Source: Halopelagius longus (GTDB lineage Archaea; Halobacteriota; Halobacteria; Halobacteriales; Haloferacaceae). Taken from it: a stretch of DNA of 64,000 bases. Within the stretch, counting starts at the first letter, position 1. Every line of letters starts with the position of its first letter. Both the position numbers and the translations under genes were made by a program. The notes under the pieces are model-generated. The model had not been told where the DNA came from. It made no database searches and worked only from the letters and a program-made list of their open reading frames with translations. Positions 35,111-43,366 of the stretch are shown here, piece by piece. The DNA is taken from assembly GCF_900100875.1 (NCBI RefSeq), contig NZ_FNKQ01000002.1, forward strand, positions 248,001-312,000. Reading direction: 5' to 3'.

Positions 35111-35264
35111 ACCACGACGTTTCGCGCCGACGATGAAGAGTCGTTCGCTGTCGGTCACCGACGGGGGCGACTCCCGCCGCCGACGCACCCGAATCTGTCG
35201 CGGCGTAACGGACACCGAAAACAGGCTTTCGCGGGGCGCTCCGTTCGAGAAGCGCCGACTCGCG

Positions 35265-35369
35265 TTACTGTTCGACTTCGACCTCTATCGGTTCGGACCC
35301 AACCGACAGGGTGAGGTAGAGGGCTGCTACGAGGGACAGTACGAGGACCAGTTTCGCTTTTCCGGACAT
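35265..35369 (-). CDS. 34-residue small membrane protein
   Basis: The minus strand reads MSGKAKLVLVLSLVAALYLTLSVGSEPIEVEVEQ-stop. A short charged N-terminus, one hydrophobic helix and an acidic tail are visible. It is too short for standard gene callers, but the composition and halophile-like tail argue against chance. Function unknown. It lies alone between the glycosidase-like gene and pyrI. Confidence 0.5.
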   Translation of the reverse strand: MSGKAKLVLVLSLVAALYLTLSVGSEPIEVEVEQ

Positions 35370-35486
35370 ACGCTCCAGTTCGACCACGCGGTACAAAGTG
35401 ATTTCGACGCGAGACATTCTGCGAGAACGACTCGCCGTCGCCGCCGACGGGACGCGGGCGAACGGGCGAACCGCCGAGACGGTCGG

Positions 35487-35957
35487 TCAGGACACCTTGA
35501 GGTGCGAGCCGACTTCGTCCTCGCGGACGATGGTTCCGCAGTAGGCGCAGCGCAGACCGTCGGAGAGCACCTCGAACCGCGTATCGACCGGTTCGTCGGC
35601 CGTCGTGATGCAGTTACGGTTGGGACACGAGAGGATGCCCGCGACGACGTCGGGGCGTTCGACTCGCTTCTTGTCGACCACCTCGTAGTCGCGGACGATG
35701 TTGATGGTCGCCTCCGGGGCGATGACCGAGAGGACGTCCACCTCCGATTGGCTGAGTTCGCGCCCCTCGACCTTCACGATGTCCTTGTTGCCGAGGCGGT
35801 CGGAGGGGACGTTCATCCCGATGGAGACGCCCTCGCCGCCCGACCCGTCGATGCCGAGGATGGCGAGGACGTTCAACGCCTGTCCCGCGGAGACGTGGTC
35901 GATGACGGTGCCGTCGCGTATCTTCGAGACGCGGAGTTCCTTGTTCGAGTCGCTCAT
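35487..35957 (-). CDS. pyrI: Aspartate carbamoyltransferase regulatory subunit
   Basis: A 156-residue regulatory chain. Nucleotide-effector domain: [29 protein letters not shown]; zinc domain with four cysteines in [11 protein letters not shown] and [10 protein letters not shown]. It allows feedback control of pyrimidine synthesis. Its ATG overlaps the pyrB stop by four bases (ATGA), so it is coupled to the catalytic subunit. Confidence 0.95.
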   Translation of the reverse strand: MSDSNKELRVSKIRDGTVIDHVSAGQALNVLAILGIDGSGGEGVSIGMNVPSDRLGNKDIVKVEGRELSQSEVDVLSVIAPEATINIVRDYEVVDKKRVERPDVVAGILSCPNRNCITTADEPVDTRFEVLSDGLRCAYCGTIVREDEVGSHLKVS

Positions 35958-36868
35958 TGACTATCCTCCAGTAGCATGTCCAGAAGCGCCATCCGAACCG
36001 GGACGCCGTTGTGCGCCTGTTCGAAGTACTTCGCGTAGGCCGTGTCGTCTATCTCCGGCGCGATTTCGTCCACGCGCGGAAGCGGGTGCATGACCGTCAG
36101 GGAGTCTTTCGCCGCCGAGAGGTCGTCCAAGCCTATCTGGTACTCGCCGGCGACCTTCCGGTACTCGTTCTCGTCGGGGAAGCGTTCGCGCTGGATGCGC
36201 GTGACGTACAGGACGTCCAGTTCCGGGAGCACCTCGTCGAGTTCGGTGTGCTCGCGGACCTGCGCGCCCGACTCGTGGAGGTCGTAGCGGACGCTCCGGG
36301 GCAGTTGCAGGCTCTCGGGACTGACGAAGTGCTGGCGCACGTCGAAGTTCGTCAACGCCTCCGCGAGCGAGTGGACCGTCCGACCGTACTTCAGGTCGCC
36401 CATGATGCCGACCGTGATGCCGTCGAGTCCGACGTTCTCGCGGATGGTGTAGAGGTCCAACAGCGTCTGGGTCGGGTGCTGTCCCGCGCCGTCGCCCGCG
36501 TTGACGAGGGGGACGTCCACGAACTCCGACGCCATCGACGCCGCCCCCTCGTAGGGGTGTCTGAGGACGAGGGCGTCGGCGTACCCCTCGACGACGCGGA
36601 CGGTGTCCGCCAGCGTCTCGCCTTTCTTGACCGAGGAGGACTCGACGGGGCCCATGTCCACGGTGCGACCGCCCAACCGCTTCATGGCGGTGTCGAAGCT
36701 CATCCGCGTGCGGGTGCTGGGTTCGAAAAAGCAGAGGCCGAGAACCTCTCCGGCGCGACGTTGTTGCCACGCCGCCGGGTCGGCGTCGATTTCGGCCGCC
36801 CGGTCGAGCACCGCCTCGATGTCCTCCCGCGACAGTTGCGCCGCGGAGATGAGGTGGTCCTGACGCAT
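35954..36868 (-). CDS. pyrB: Aspartate carbamoyltransferase catalytic subunit
   Basis: A 304-residue enzyme making carbamoyl-aspartate, the committed pyrimidine step. Key segments: [23 protein letters not shown] (carbamoyl-phosphate site), [67 protein letters not shown] and [13 protein letters not shown] 36868 gives the canonical N-terminus [16 protein letters not shown]; an upstream ATG at 36952 would add 28 unlikely residues. pyrI follows. An inverted repeat lies 47 bases upstream. Confidence 0.96.
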   Translation of the reverse strand: MRQDHLISAAQLSREDIEAVLDRAAEIDADPAAWQQRRAGEVLGLCFFEPSTRTRMSFDTAMKRLGGRTVDMGPVESSSVKKGETLADTVRVVEGYADALVLRHPYEGAASMASEFVDVPLVNAGDGAGQHPTQTLLDLYTIRENVGLDGITVGIMGDLKYGRTVHSLAEALTNFDVRQHFVSPESLQLPRSVRYDLHESGAQVREHTELDEVLPELDVLYVTRIQRERFPDENEYRKVAGEYQIGLDDLSAAKDSLTVMHPLPRVDEIAPEIDDTAYAKYFEQAHNGVPVRMALLDMLLEDSQ

Positions 36869-36914
36869 CGTTGAGTAGGGGGCGGTGGACCGACTTGAAT
36901 CACTCGGGTTACGA

Positions 36915-36935
36915 ACGTGTGCGAAATACACACGT
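36915..36935. promoter_or_regulatory. Perfect inverted repeat upstream of pyrBI
   Basis: ACGTGTG (36915-36921) and CACACGT (36929-36935) are perfect 7-bp arms around a CGAAATA spacer. The TATA-like GATTCAAG on the minus strand near 36898 would give a leaderless start at 36868, placing the repeat just upstream of the promoter. It is a candidate regulator site for pyrimidine genes. Confidence 0.45.
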
Positions 36936-36976
36936 CCGTGCATCGTCCTCACCGAACGTGGAAGCCGCCGCGACGC

Positions 36977-37723
36977 TCACACGTCGCTTCGCGCCGACGA
37001 CGGGGACCCGCCGCGAGCGTCGAGGTACCGGTCGGTGACGTGTTCGAACAGGCCCTCGACGGTGTCGGCGTCGTACGTCCAAAAGCCGGAGAACCGCCGC
37101 GGACCGCGTTCCTCCGCGATGAGGGCGCACCCGTCGTCCGGCCGCGGGCCGCCGTCGAAGGCGACGAACCAGACGCGCCGAATCTCGGGCGAGGAGGCGG
37201 GACGGACGGCGAAGGTACTCTCGTGTGACGGCAACTCAGCGTCGGGCGCGGCGAGGGCGGCGACGTCTAACTCCGCTTTCGTCCCCAGTTGTTCGTAGAC
37301 GCGGAGTTGCTCTTCGAGTATCGAGTAGCGCTGGAACCCCGCGTAGAGGCGACCGGTCCCCGAACGCCACGCCCGGTCCTCTATCTCGCGGGACGCGGCC
37401 AGCATCTGTTCGGTGTCGTACGACGCGAAGAACGTCTCGTCGAGTTCGTCCAGAATCGGGCGGTACGGCTCGGCTTCGAATCCGGGCGTTCGCACCTCGT
37501 CCGCCGGACGCAACTCCGAGAGCGCAGTCGCGGCAAGCACGTCGTCGCCGTCCGTAAGCATCGCGTACTCCGGGAGGTCGGGTTCCGAAGACGCCGCCAC
37601 GACCGTCACGTTCCGGTCCGAGAAGCGCTCTCTGACCGATTCGACGGCGCTTCGGTCGTCCGCGTCGACGTAGAGCGTCTTCCGGCGCGCCTCCACGTCT
37701 TCGACCAGTTCGAGGAGTGACAC
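36977..37723 (-). CDS. DICT domain-containing sensory protein
   Basis: A 248-residue protein with a DICT sensory domain, which in haloarchaea often accompanies light or redox-responsive regulators. The domain is suggested by MSLLELVEDVEARRKTLYVDADDRSAVESVRERF, then a region with FFASYDTEQMLAASREIEDRAWRSGTGRLYAGFQRYSILEEQLRVYEQL and VWFVAFDG. No DNA-binding domain follows. Start codon is GTG at 37723. It is a single gene; its signal is not readable. Confidence 0.82.
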   Translation of the reverse strand: MSLLELVEDVEARRKTLYVDADDRSAVESVRERFSDRNVTVVAASSEPDLPEYAMLTDGDDVLAATALSELRPADEVRTPGFEAEPYRPILDELDETFFASYDTEQMLAASREIEDRAWRSGTGRLYAGFQRYSILEEQLRVYEQLGTKAELDVAALAAPDAELPSHESTFAVRPASSPEIRRVWFVAFDGGPRPDDGCALIAEERGPRRFSGFWTYDADTVEGLFEHVTDRYLDARGGSPSSARSDV

Positions 37724-37803
37724 GGGCGTACCTTACGAACGCTCCGTATAGTTCTTTTCCGACAGAAAAATGATACGCGTCAGTCGGCCCGGAGACGGCG
37801 CGT

Positions 37804-39060
37804 TCAGGGCCAGTTACCGCTCTCGGCGTAGGAGTCGGCGACGCGTCGGATGGCGACGACGTACGCCGCGGTACGGAAGTTCGGCAGGTCGTGCGACTCG
37901 TAGGCCTCGACCAGATTGTCGAAGGCGTCGGTGATGACGCGTTCGAGTTCCTCGTTGACCCGTTCCTCGGTCCAGTAGAAGCGCTGGCGGTTCTGCACCC
38001 ACTCGAAGTACGAGACGGTGACGCCGCCGGCGTTCGCGAGGATGTCCGGGACGACGGTCACGTCGCGGTCCGTCAGTACGTCGTCCGCCTCGGGGGTGAG
38101 GGGACCGTTCGCCGCCTCGGCGATGACGTCGGCCTGTACATCTTCGGCGAGGTCGCCGTCGATGGCGTTCTCCAAGGCCGCGGGCACGAGGAGGTCCACG
38201 TCGAGCGTCAGGAGTTCCTCGTTCGTCAGTTCCTCCTCCGCTTCGTCGTACCCGACGACGGACCCCGTCTCCTGCTTGAAGTCTCTGACCTCGCGGGCGT
38301 CGAGTCCGTCTTCCTTGTAGATGGCACCGCTGGAGTCGGAGACGGCGACGACGTTCGCGCCGAGGTCTTCGAGTAGGTACGCCGCGATGGACCCGGCGTT
38401 ACCGTACCCCTGCACCGCGACGGTCGCGCCCTCCATCTCCTTGTCGCGGTAGTCGAACGCCTCCCGGGCGGCGATCATGGTGGACCGGCCCGTCGCCTCG
38501 ACGCGGCCCTCGGACCCGCCCGAGGAGAGCGCTTTCCCGGTGACGACGCCGGGTTCCGTCTTGTGTTCCAGCGTCTCGTAGGTGTCCTTTATCCAGTTCA
38601 TCTCCCGTTGGCCCGTGTTCACGTCGGGCGCGGGGATGTCCTTGTCCTCGCCGATGAGGGGTCGAAGTTCCTCGGCGAACGACCGCGTGATGCGTTCGAG
38701 TTCGCTCTCGGAGTACTGCTTGGGGTCGATGACGATGCCGCCCTTGCCGCCGCCGTAGGGGATGTCCACGACGGCGCACTTGTACACCATCCACCCCGAG
38801 AGGGCCTTCACCTCGTCGCGGGAGACGCCCGGGTGATAGCGGATGCCGCCCTTGTACGGCCCCCGGTCGCCGTTGAACTGCGAGCGGAACGCCTCGAACA
38901 GTTCTACCTCCCCGTCGTCCATCTCTACGGAGAGGTTCAGTTCGAGGACCCGTTCGGGGTTCTTCAGACGTTCGACGACGTCGTCCCCCACGTCCAGATG
39001 GGCGGCGGCGTCGTCTATCTGCTCCTGTAGGCTCTCAAACGGATTTGCCTCCTCGGACAT
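37804..39060 (-). CDS. gdhB: Glutamate dehydrogenase
   Basis: A 418-residue Glu/Leu/Phe/Val dehydrogenase interconverting glutamate and 2-oxoglutarate. Substrate pocket: [39 protein letters not shown] with the catalytic lysine in GGGKGG. Cofactor fold: [50 protein letters not shown] and [22 protein letters not shown] end the chain. Length is normal. NADH or NADPH preference is not readable. Its promoter has an inverted repeat around the TATA box. Confidence 0.95.
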   Translation of the reverse strand: MSEEANPFESLQEQIDDAAAHLDVGDDVVERLKNPERVLELNLSVEMDDGEVELFEAFRSQFNGDRGPYKGGIRYHPGVSRDEVKALSGWMVYKCAVVDIPYGGGKGGIVIDPKQYSESELERITRSFAEELRPLIGEDKDIPAPDVNTGQREMNWIKDTYETLEHKTEPGVVTGKALSSGGSEGRVEATGRSTMIAAREAFDYRDKEMEGATVAVQGYGNAGSIAAYLLEDLGANVVAVSDSSGAIYKEDGLDAREVRDFKQETGSVVGYDEAEEELTNEELLTLDVDLLVPAALENAIDGDLAEDVQADVIAEAANGPLTPEADDVLTDRDVTVVPDILANAGGVTVSYFEWVQNRQRFYWTEERVNEELERVITDAFDNLVEAYESHDLPNFRTAAYVVAIRRVADSYAESGNWP

Positions 39061-39070
39061 ATTTCACCCT

Positions 39071-39099
39071 CCCGGCAGCGAGAGGTTAAGTTTGCCGGG
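39071..39099. promoter_or_regulatory. Inverted repeat flanking the gdhB TATA box
   Basis: CCCGGCA (39071-39077) and TGCCGGG (39093-39099) are perfect 7-bp arms. Between them, on the minus strand, lies AACTTAACC, a TATA-like box about 27 bases before a start near 39064, four bases ahead of the ATG. A protein binding both arms would block the promoter, so this is a repressor-site candidate. Confidence 0.45.
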
Positions 39100-39153
39100 T
39101 CTGTTACCGTGTCGCAATATTTGTCCGCTTCTACGGAGAGCGCAGAGAGACAC

Positions 39154-40032
39154 CTATACGGTATCGTACCCGGCGCGGTCCAAGATTCGCTCCGCCTGCG
39201 CGACGAGGGGCGCGTCTATCATCTCGCCGTCCACGCGGAACACGCCTCGCCCCTCCTCGTCGGCGTCGTCGCGCGCTTCGAGCACCCGCTTCGCCCACTC
39301 GACTCTGTCGGGCGCGGGGGTGAACGCCTCGTTTATCGGACCCACCTGCGCGGGGTGAATCGCCATCTTGCCGTCGTACCCCAGCGTCGCGGCGAACTCC
39401 GTCGCCTCGCGGAGGCCCGCCTCGTCCTCGAAGTCCGTGTAGACGGTGTCGATGGCGTCTACGCCCGCCGCCGCCGCCGCGAGGACGACCCGTTCGCGGG
39501 CGTACAACACCTCCGTCCCCTCCGCCGTCCGCGTCGCGCCGATGTCCGCCGCCAAGTCCTCCGCGCCGAAGACGAGCGCAGTCGTCGCCTCCGCGTCGGC
39601 TATCTCCGGGGCGTTCAACGCGCCGCGGGCGTTTTCGACGAGTGCGAAGACGGGGAGCGTCCGCCCGCGGGCGGCCAGTTCGTCGGCGACGGCCCGCACG
39701 TCCCCTGCGGCGTCCACCTTCGGTACCATCACCGCGTCGAGACGCAGGTCCGAGTCCGCGTTCGCGTCCGACGCCGAGTCGGCACCGTCGGAACCGAAGA
39801 GAGCGTCGAAATCCGACTCGAACGCGTCGCTCACCCGGACGACCACTTCGGCGTCCGGGTCGAACGACGGGTCCGCGAGGACGGCGCGCACCGCCTCGCG
39901 GGCCTCCTCCTTTCGGGCGGGCGCGACGGCGTCTTCGAGGTCGAAACAGACGATGTCCGCGTCGGTTGCCGGGGCGTTTCGCAGCAGTTTCTTTCGGTCG
40001 CCGGGCGAGAACAGCAGGCTTCGTCTGGCCAT
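39154..40032 (-). CDS. HpcH/HpaI aldolase / CitE-like CoA-ester lyase
   Basis: A 292-residue CitE-family lyase. Family signatures: RRSLLFSPGDRKKLLRNA, DADIVCFDLEDAVAPARKEEAREAV, LDAVMVPKVDAAGDV, VFALVENARGALNAPEIA, LVFGAEDLAADIGAT, and YDGKMAIHPAQVGPINEAF. It probably cleaves L-malyl- or beta-methylmalyl-CoA. A divergent MaoC hydratase 86 bases away would hydrate the matching mesaconyl-CoA, as in the methylaspartate cycle of some haloarchaea. The mutase and ammonia-lyase of that cycle are not in the window. Confidence 0.85.
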   Translation of the reverse strand: MARRSLLFSPGDRKKLLRNAPATDADIVCFDLEDAVAPARKEEAREAVRAVLADPSFDPDAEVVVRVSDAFESDFDALFGSDGADSASDANADSDLRLDAVMVPKVDAAGDVRAVADELAARGRTLPVFALVENARGALNAPEIADAEATTALVFGAEDLAADIGATRTAEGTEVLYARERVVLAAAAAGVDAIDTVYTDFEDEAGLREATEFAATLGYDGKMAIHPAQVGPINEAFTPAPDRVEWAKRVLEARDDADEEGRGVFRVDGEMIDAPLVAQAERILDRAGYDTV

Positions 40033-40118
40033 ATCCGGAGTACGCCAGGCGACGTGTTCAAACTGTGCGGCGGGGGAACGACCGACACGATTTTTCTCCT
40101 CGCGCGCGAGGTGCCCCC

Positions 40119-40574
40119 ATGACAGGGCGGTACTACGAGGAGTTCGAGGTGGGCGAGACCATCGAACACGAGAAGCGCCGGACCGTCTCCGAGGCCGACA
40201 ACCAACGGTTCTGCGACGTGACGATGAACCAACAGCCGTTACACCTCGACGCCGAGTTCGCGGCGGAGACGCGGTTCGGCGAACGACTCGTCAACGGGCT
40301 GTACACGCTCTCTCTCGGCGTCAGCCTGACGATACCCGACACCACCGACGGCACCATCGTCGCCAACCTCTCGTACGACGAGGTGGAGCACCCCGAACCC
40401 GTCTTCCACGGCGATACGCTCCGCGCGCGGTCGACCGTGACGGGGAAGCGAGAGACGTCGGACGGCGAACGCGGCGTCGTGACGATGCGCGTCGACGTGC
40501 TAAATCAGGAGGATACCGTCGTCTGCTCGTTCGATCGAACCGTGCTGTCGTTGAAGCGTCCCGACGAGTCCTGA
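40119..40574 (+). CDS. MaoC-family hydratase
   Basis: A 151-residue hot-dog-fold hydratase. YYEEFEVGETIEHEKRRTVSEADNQRFCDVTMNQQPLHLDAEFAAETRFGERLVNGLYTL matches the hydratase half, with the Asp-His pair expected in the active site, and PEPVFHGDTLRARSTVTGKRETSDGERGVV follows. It may be mesaconyl-CoA hydratase given the divergent CitE-like lyase, but that is only context. Start MTGRYYEEF at 40119. Confidence 0.82.
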   Translation: MTGRYYEEFEVGETIEHEKRRTVSEADNQRFCDVTMNQQPLHLDAEFAAETRFGERLVNGLYTLSLGVSLTIPDTTDGTIVANLSYDEVEHPEPVFHGDTLRARSTVTGKRETSDGERGVVTMRVDVLNQEDTVVCSFDRTVLSLKRPDES

Positions 40575-40645
40575 CCGCGACCCGGAGGCCGGACGCGTCG
40601 GACGCCGACCACCCGGTTTTTGCGCCGCGGCCGCGACGACGTCGT

Positions 40646-41068
40646 ATGGACGCGCGACGGTTCGCCGACGACGTCCGCGACGCCGCGGCGTTCGCACCCG
40701 ACGCGGCGACGGTCGCTCGTGTCGGTCTGGGCCTGATGTTGTTCGCCGCGGGCGTGCACAAACTGTTGGATCCTGCGGCGTGGGCCGTCTACGTCGTTGA
40801 GTGGCTGGTGCCGTGGCTGGTCGTCTCGCCGGTCGCGTTCATGCTGGTCAACGGGGCGTTAGAAATCGGGTTCGGCGCGGCGATTCTCGCGGACCGGTAC
40901 ACCGCCCTCGCGAGCGCCGTCGCCGCCGTGTCGCTCTCCGCGACGTGTCTCTATCTCGCCGCCGTCTTCATCCTCGAAGGCGGTCTGTTCGGCGACGTCC
41001 TCGCCCGTGACATCGGGCTGACCGGACTGGCGTGGTCCGTGCTGCTCGCCTCCCTCCGAGGTGACTGA
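40646..41068 (+). CDS. DoxX-family membrane protein
   Basis: A 140-residue membrane protein with about four helices. RVGLGLMLFAAGVHKLLDPAAWAVYVVEWLVP is the DoxX-type first helix and loop; the last two helices end in LTGLAWSVLLASLRGD. DoxX-like proteins are linked to thiosulfate:quinone oxidation or membrane stress, but the single small subunit gives no firm role. ATG 40646 is the first after the MaoC gene stop. Confidence 0.75.
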   Translation: MDARRFADDVRDAAAFAPDAATVARVGLGLMLFAAGVHKLLDPAAWAVYVVEWLVPWLVVSPVAFMLVNGALEIGFGAAILADRYTALASAVAAVSLSATCLYLAAVFILEGGLFGDVLARDIGLTGLAWSVLLASLRGD

Positions 41069-41120
41069 GCGCTCGTCGCGATTCCGGGTCGTGGTCCGCG
41101 CCAGTCCGGGTCCGCGACGC

Positions 41121-41483
41121 TCACAGCCCGACGACGAGGACGAAGTTCGAAATCGACGCGAGACCCCACGGCGTCGCCACCGCGAGGGGGATGAGCGGCC
41201 GCCCTCGATTCGGGACGAGGCGGGCGGCGACGGCGGCGAACGCGACGACGAGAGCCTTCAGTCCGACCATCGCGGGCAACGGACCGACCGACGCGATAAC
41301 GGCCCGCGCGAAGGGGTTCCCCTCGGTGTACCCGAGTTCGAGTCCGTACGCGGTCAGGAGAACGTCGAGGGCGAACGTCACGCCGACGAGTGCCCACAGC
41401 GTTCGTTCGTAGTCGGCCACCGCGTCGAGTGTGGCGGCGAGGGCGGACGACGGGAGGGACGCCGTCGAGTTGGGCGCGGCCAT
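41121..41483 (-). CDS. DUF5658-like small membrane protein
   Basis: A 120-residue protein with about three helices: LWALVGVTFALDVLLTAYGLELG, AMVGLKALVVAFAAVAARL and PLAVATPWGLASISNFVLVVGL. The YTEGNPFARAVIASVG loop is typical of the DUF5658 type as I recall it. No catalytic residues visible. The adjacent DoxX gene is on the opposite strand, convergent. Function unknown. Confidence 0.7.
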   Translation of the reverse strand: MAAPNSTASLPSSALAATLDAVADYERTLWALVGVTFALDVLLTAYGLELGYTEGNPFARAVIASVGPLPAMVGLKALVVAFAAVAARLVPNRGRPLIPLAVATPWGLASISNFVLVVGL

Positions 41484-41663
41484 GTCCGAGGGGTCGTCGG
41501 GAGGTACCCTCAGTAGTCGTCGTATACGAACGGACTATCAGGATAAACAGAACGTTACCCCGGCGGTAGCCGCGTCGTATCGGGTTCCTAACGGGTCGGT
41601 TCGGACGGGTCAGACACGTCGGCACAGAAGACTTATCCCGAAGTTGTCGAATCTCGAATCAGA

Positions 41664-42509
41664 ATGCCCTCCACGCACTCAAGACGCGGCGCCCTCCTCC
41701 TCTGTGGCGCGGTGCTCGCTTCGTTAGCCGGATGTGCGACTCGCTCGGACTCCACATCGAAGTCCTCCGAGACGCCGACGGACGAAGCAACGACGGACGA
41801 AACGCCGACGACCGAGACGAACGTCGCGCTTCGACGCGTCGAGGTCACTCCGGCGGTCGTCTCGCCGAACTCCCCCGACTCCATCGGTACGTTCGGGGAA
41901 CGCGACGAACAGTTCGTCATCATCACCCTCTCGGATAACGGACCGTTCCCCGAGAAAGGCGAGTTCGCGTTGACGGCCGGAGAGGCGACGTACGACCCGG
42001 CCGCGGACGACGAGAACACGAACTTCGAAAACGGCATCTGGGACTACGGCGAGTACCAGGACGTCCCCGAGAACGTCCTCGTCTTCTCGGTGCCGAAACC
42101 CCTCGACGCCGAGTCGGTGGAACTCAGCTGGCCCGACGGGTCGGAGTCGCTAGGCGAGAGCGCTCTCGAAGCCCTGAACCGACCCCCGACGGAGTTCTCC
42201 GTCGAACTCTCCGCGCCCGACTCCGTGACGGGCGGCGAACAGGCGACGGTGACGGTGACCGCCGAGAACGTCGGCGACGCTCCCGGCACGTTCGTCGGCG
42301 CACTCAACCGACAGGGGCCGCTTGTGGCGCACACGCCCGTCGAGAGCGTCTCGCTGGAACTCGACGCCGGCGAGACGAAGGAGTGGACGCACAGGTTCCG
42401 GTCGAAGGCGTACTACGACGTCGAGGACCCGGAGGCGACGTTCAGCCTCGCCCGGCGGGGAGAGCGGTTGTCGGCGACGATAGCCGTCGACGCGGAGACC
42501 CCCTCGTAA
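41664..42509 (+). CDS. Secreted lipoprotein with CARDB-like domain
   Basis: A 281-residue exported protein. SRRGALLLCGAVLASLAGC is a Tat-type lipoprotein signal (twin arginine, LAGC lipobox). A Thr/Glu-rich linker and beta-rich domains follow; the last ~95 residues (FSVELSAPDSVTGGEQATVTVTAENVGDAPGTFVGALN...WTHRFRSKA) resemble a CARDB-like adhesion fold. No catalytic site. Leaderless ATG with CTTATCC about 28 bases upstream. Role probably at the cell surface. Confidence 0.75.
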   Translation: MPSTHSRRGALLLCGAVLASLAGCATRSDSTSKSSETPTDEATTDETPTTETNVALRRVEVTPAVVSPNSPDSIGTFGERDEQFVIITLSDNGPFPEKGEFALTAGEATYDPAADDENTNFENGIWDYGEYQDVPENVLVFSVPKPLDAESVELSWPDGSESLGESALEALNRPPTEFSVELSAPDSVTGGEQATVTVTAENVGDAPGTFVGALNRQGPLVAHTPVESVSLELDAGETKEWTHRFRSKAYYDVEDPEATFSLARRGERLSATIAVDAETPS

Positions 42510-42560
42510 TCCGCCGACCGAACGGTAGAATCATTACGCGCTGTTCCATCTCCACGGAAC

Positions 42561-43322
42561 ATGTCGCCCGATTGGGAAGAAATCTCGCACGTCACGAAGG
42601 TGGACCCCGCAGAAAGCCTGCCCGAGGACCTCTCCGTCCTCGAGGGGACCGACCTCGTCATCGTGGGCGGTTCCGACGGCGTCACCCGGCAGAACTCCCT
42701 GAACGCGCTCGAACGGATCCGAGCGCACCACCCGGACGTTCCCCTGTTTCAGGAGCCGTACAGTTCGAGTCACGTCTCCGAGGAGACGATAGGCGCGGCG
42801 GACTTCCTCTCCGTCCCGGCGGTGTACAACGGCGACCGAGAGAACTTCGTCGCGAAGCACGTCGATTTCTTCACCGAAGTCGGCAGCAAACCCGAGGAGA
42901 TACTCGGGTCGGGGCTTCCCCTCGTCGGCGACCTGATAGCGTCGAGAGGTCGTGACGCGATACAATCGATCTCCGAGAAGATTCTCGCGGAGGGGTACGT
43001 CGTCCAGAATCTCGACTCGAAGGCGGCGGCCGTCTCCGGCGTCGAGACGACGTTCACCACCGAACAGGTGGCGGGGGCGGCGTTGGCGACCGAGTCGTTC
43101 TACGGGTTCCCGATATTCTACGTCGAGTACTCCGGAACGTACGGCGGACCGGAGGACGTCGCGGCGGCGGCGACGTACCTCGACGACACCGTGTTGCTGT
43201 ACGGGGGCGGCATCGAGAGCCGAGAACAGACCGAGGAGATACTCGACGCGGGTGCCGACGCCGTCGTCGTCGGGGACTGCTTCCACGAGGACCCGGAACG
43301 GTATCGACGCACTATCCCCTGA
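42561..43322 (+). CDS. Geranylgeranylglyceryl phosphate synthase family protein
   Basis: A 253-residue PcrB/GGGPS TIM barrel. HVTKVDPAESLP, FLSVPAVYNGDRENFVAKHVDFF, EGYVVQNLDSKAAAVSG, FYVEYSGTYGGPEDVAA and LLYGGGIESREQ contain the conserved glycerol-phosphate and prenyl sites. It should form the first ether bond of archaeal lipids from glycerol-1-phosphate. Haloarchaea can have more than one such gene, so its relative contribution is unknown. The second ether-bond enzyme (DGGGPS) is at 59.1 kb. Confidence 0.85.
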   Translation: MSPDWEEISHVTKVDPAESLPEDLSVLEGTDLVIVGGSDGVTRQNSLNALERIRAHHPDVPLFQEPYSSSHVSEETIGAADFLSVPAVYNGDRENFVAKHVDFFTEVGSKPEEILGSGLPLVGDLIASRGRDAIQSISEKILAEGYVVQNLDSKAAAVSGVETTFTTEQVAGAALATESFYGFPIFYVEYSGTYGGPEDVAAAATYLDDTVLLYGGGIESREQTEEILDAGADAVVVGDCFHEDPERYRRTIP

Positions 43323-43366
43323 GTGATTCAGGCTCCGGCCTTCGAGAGAGTGGCGAACGCTCGGTT

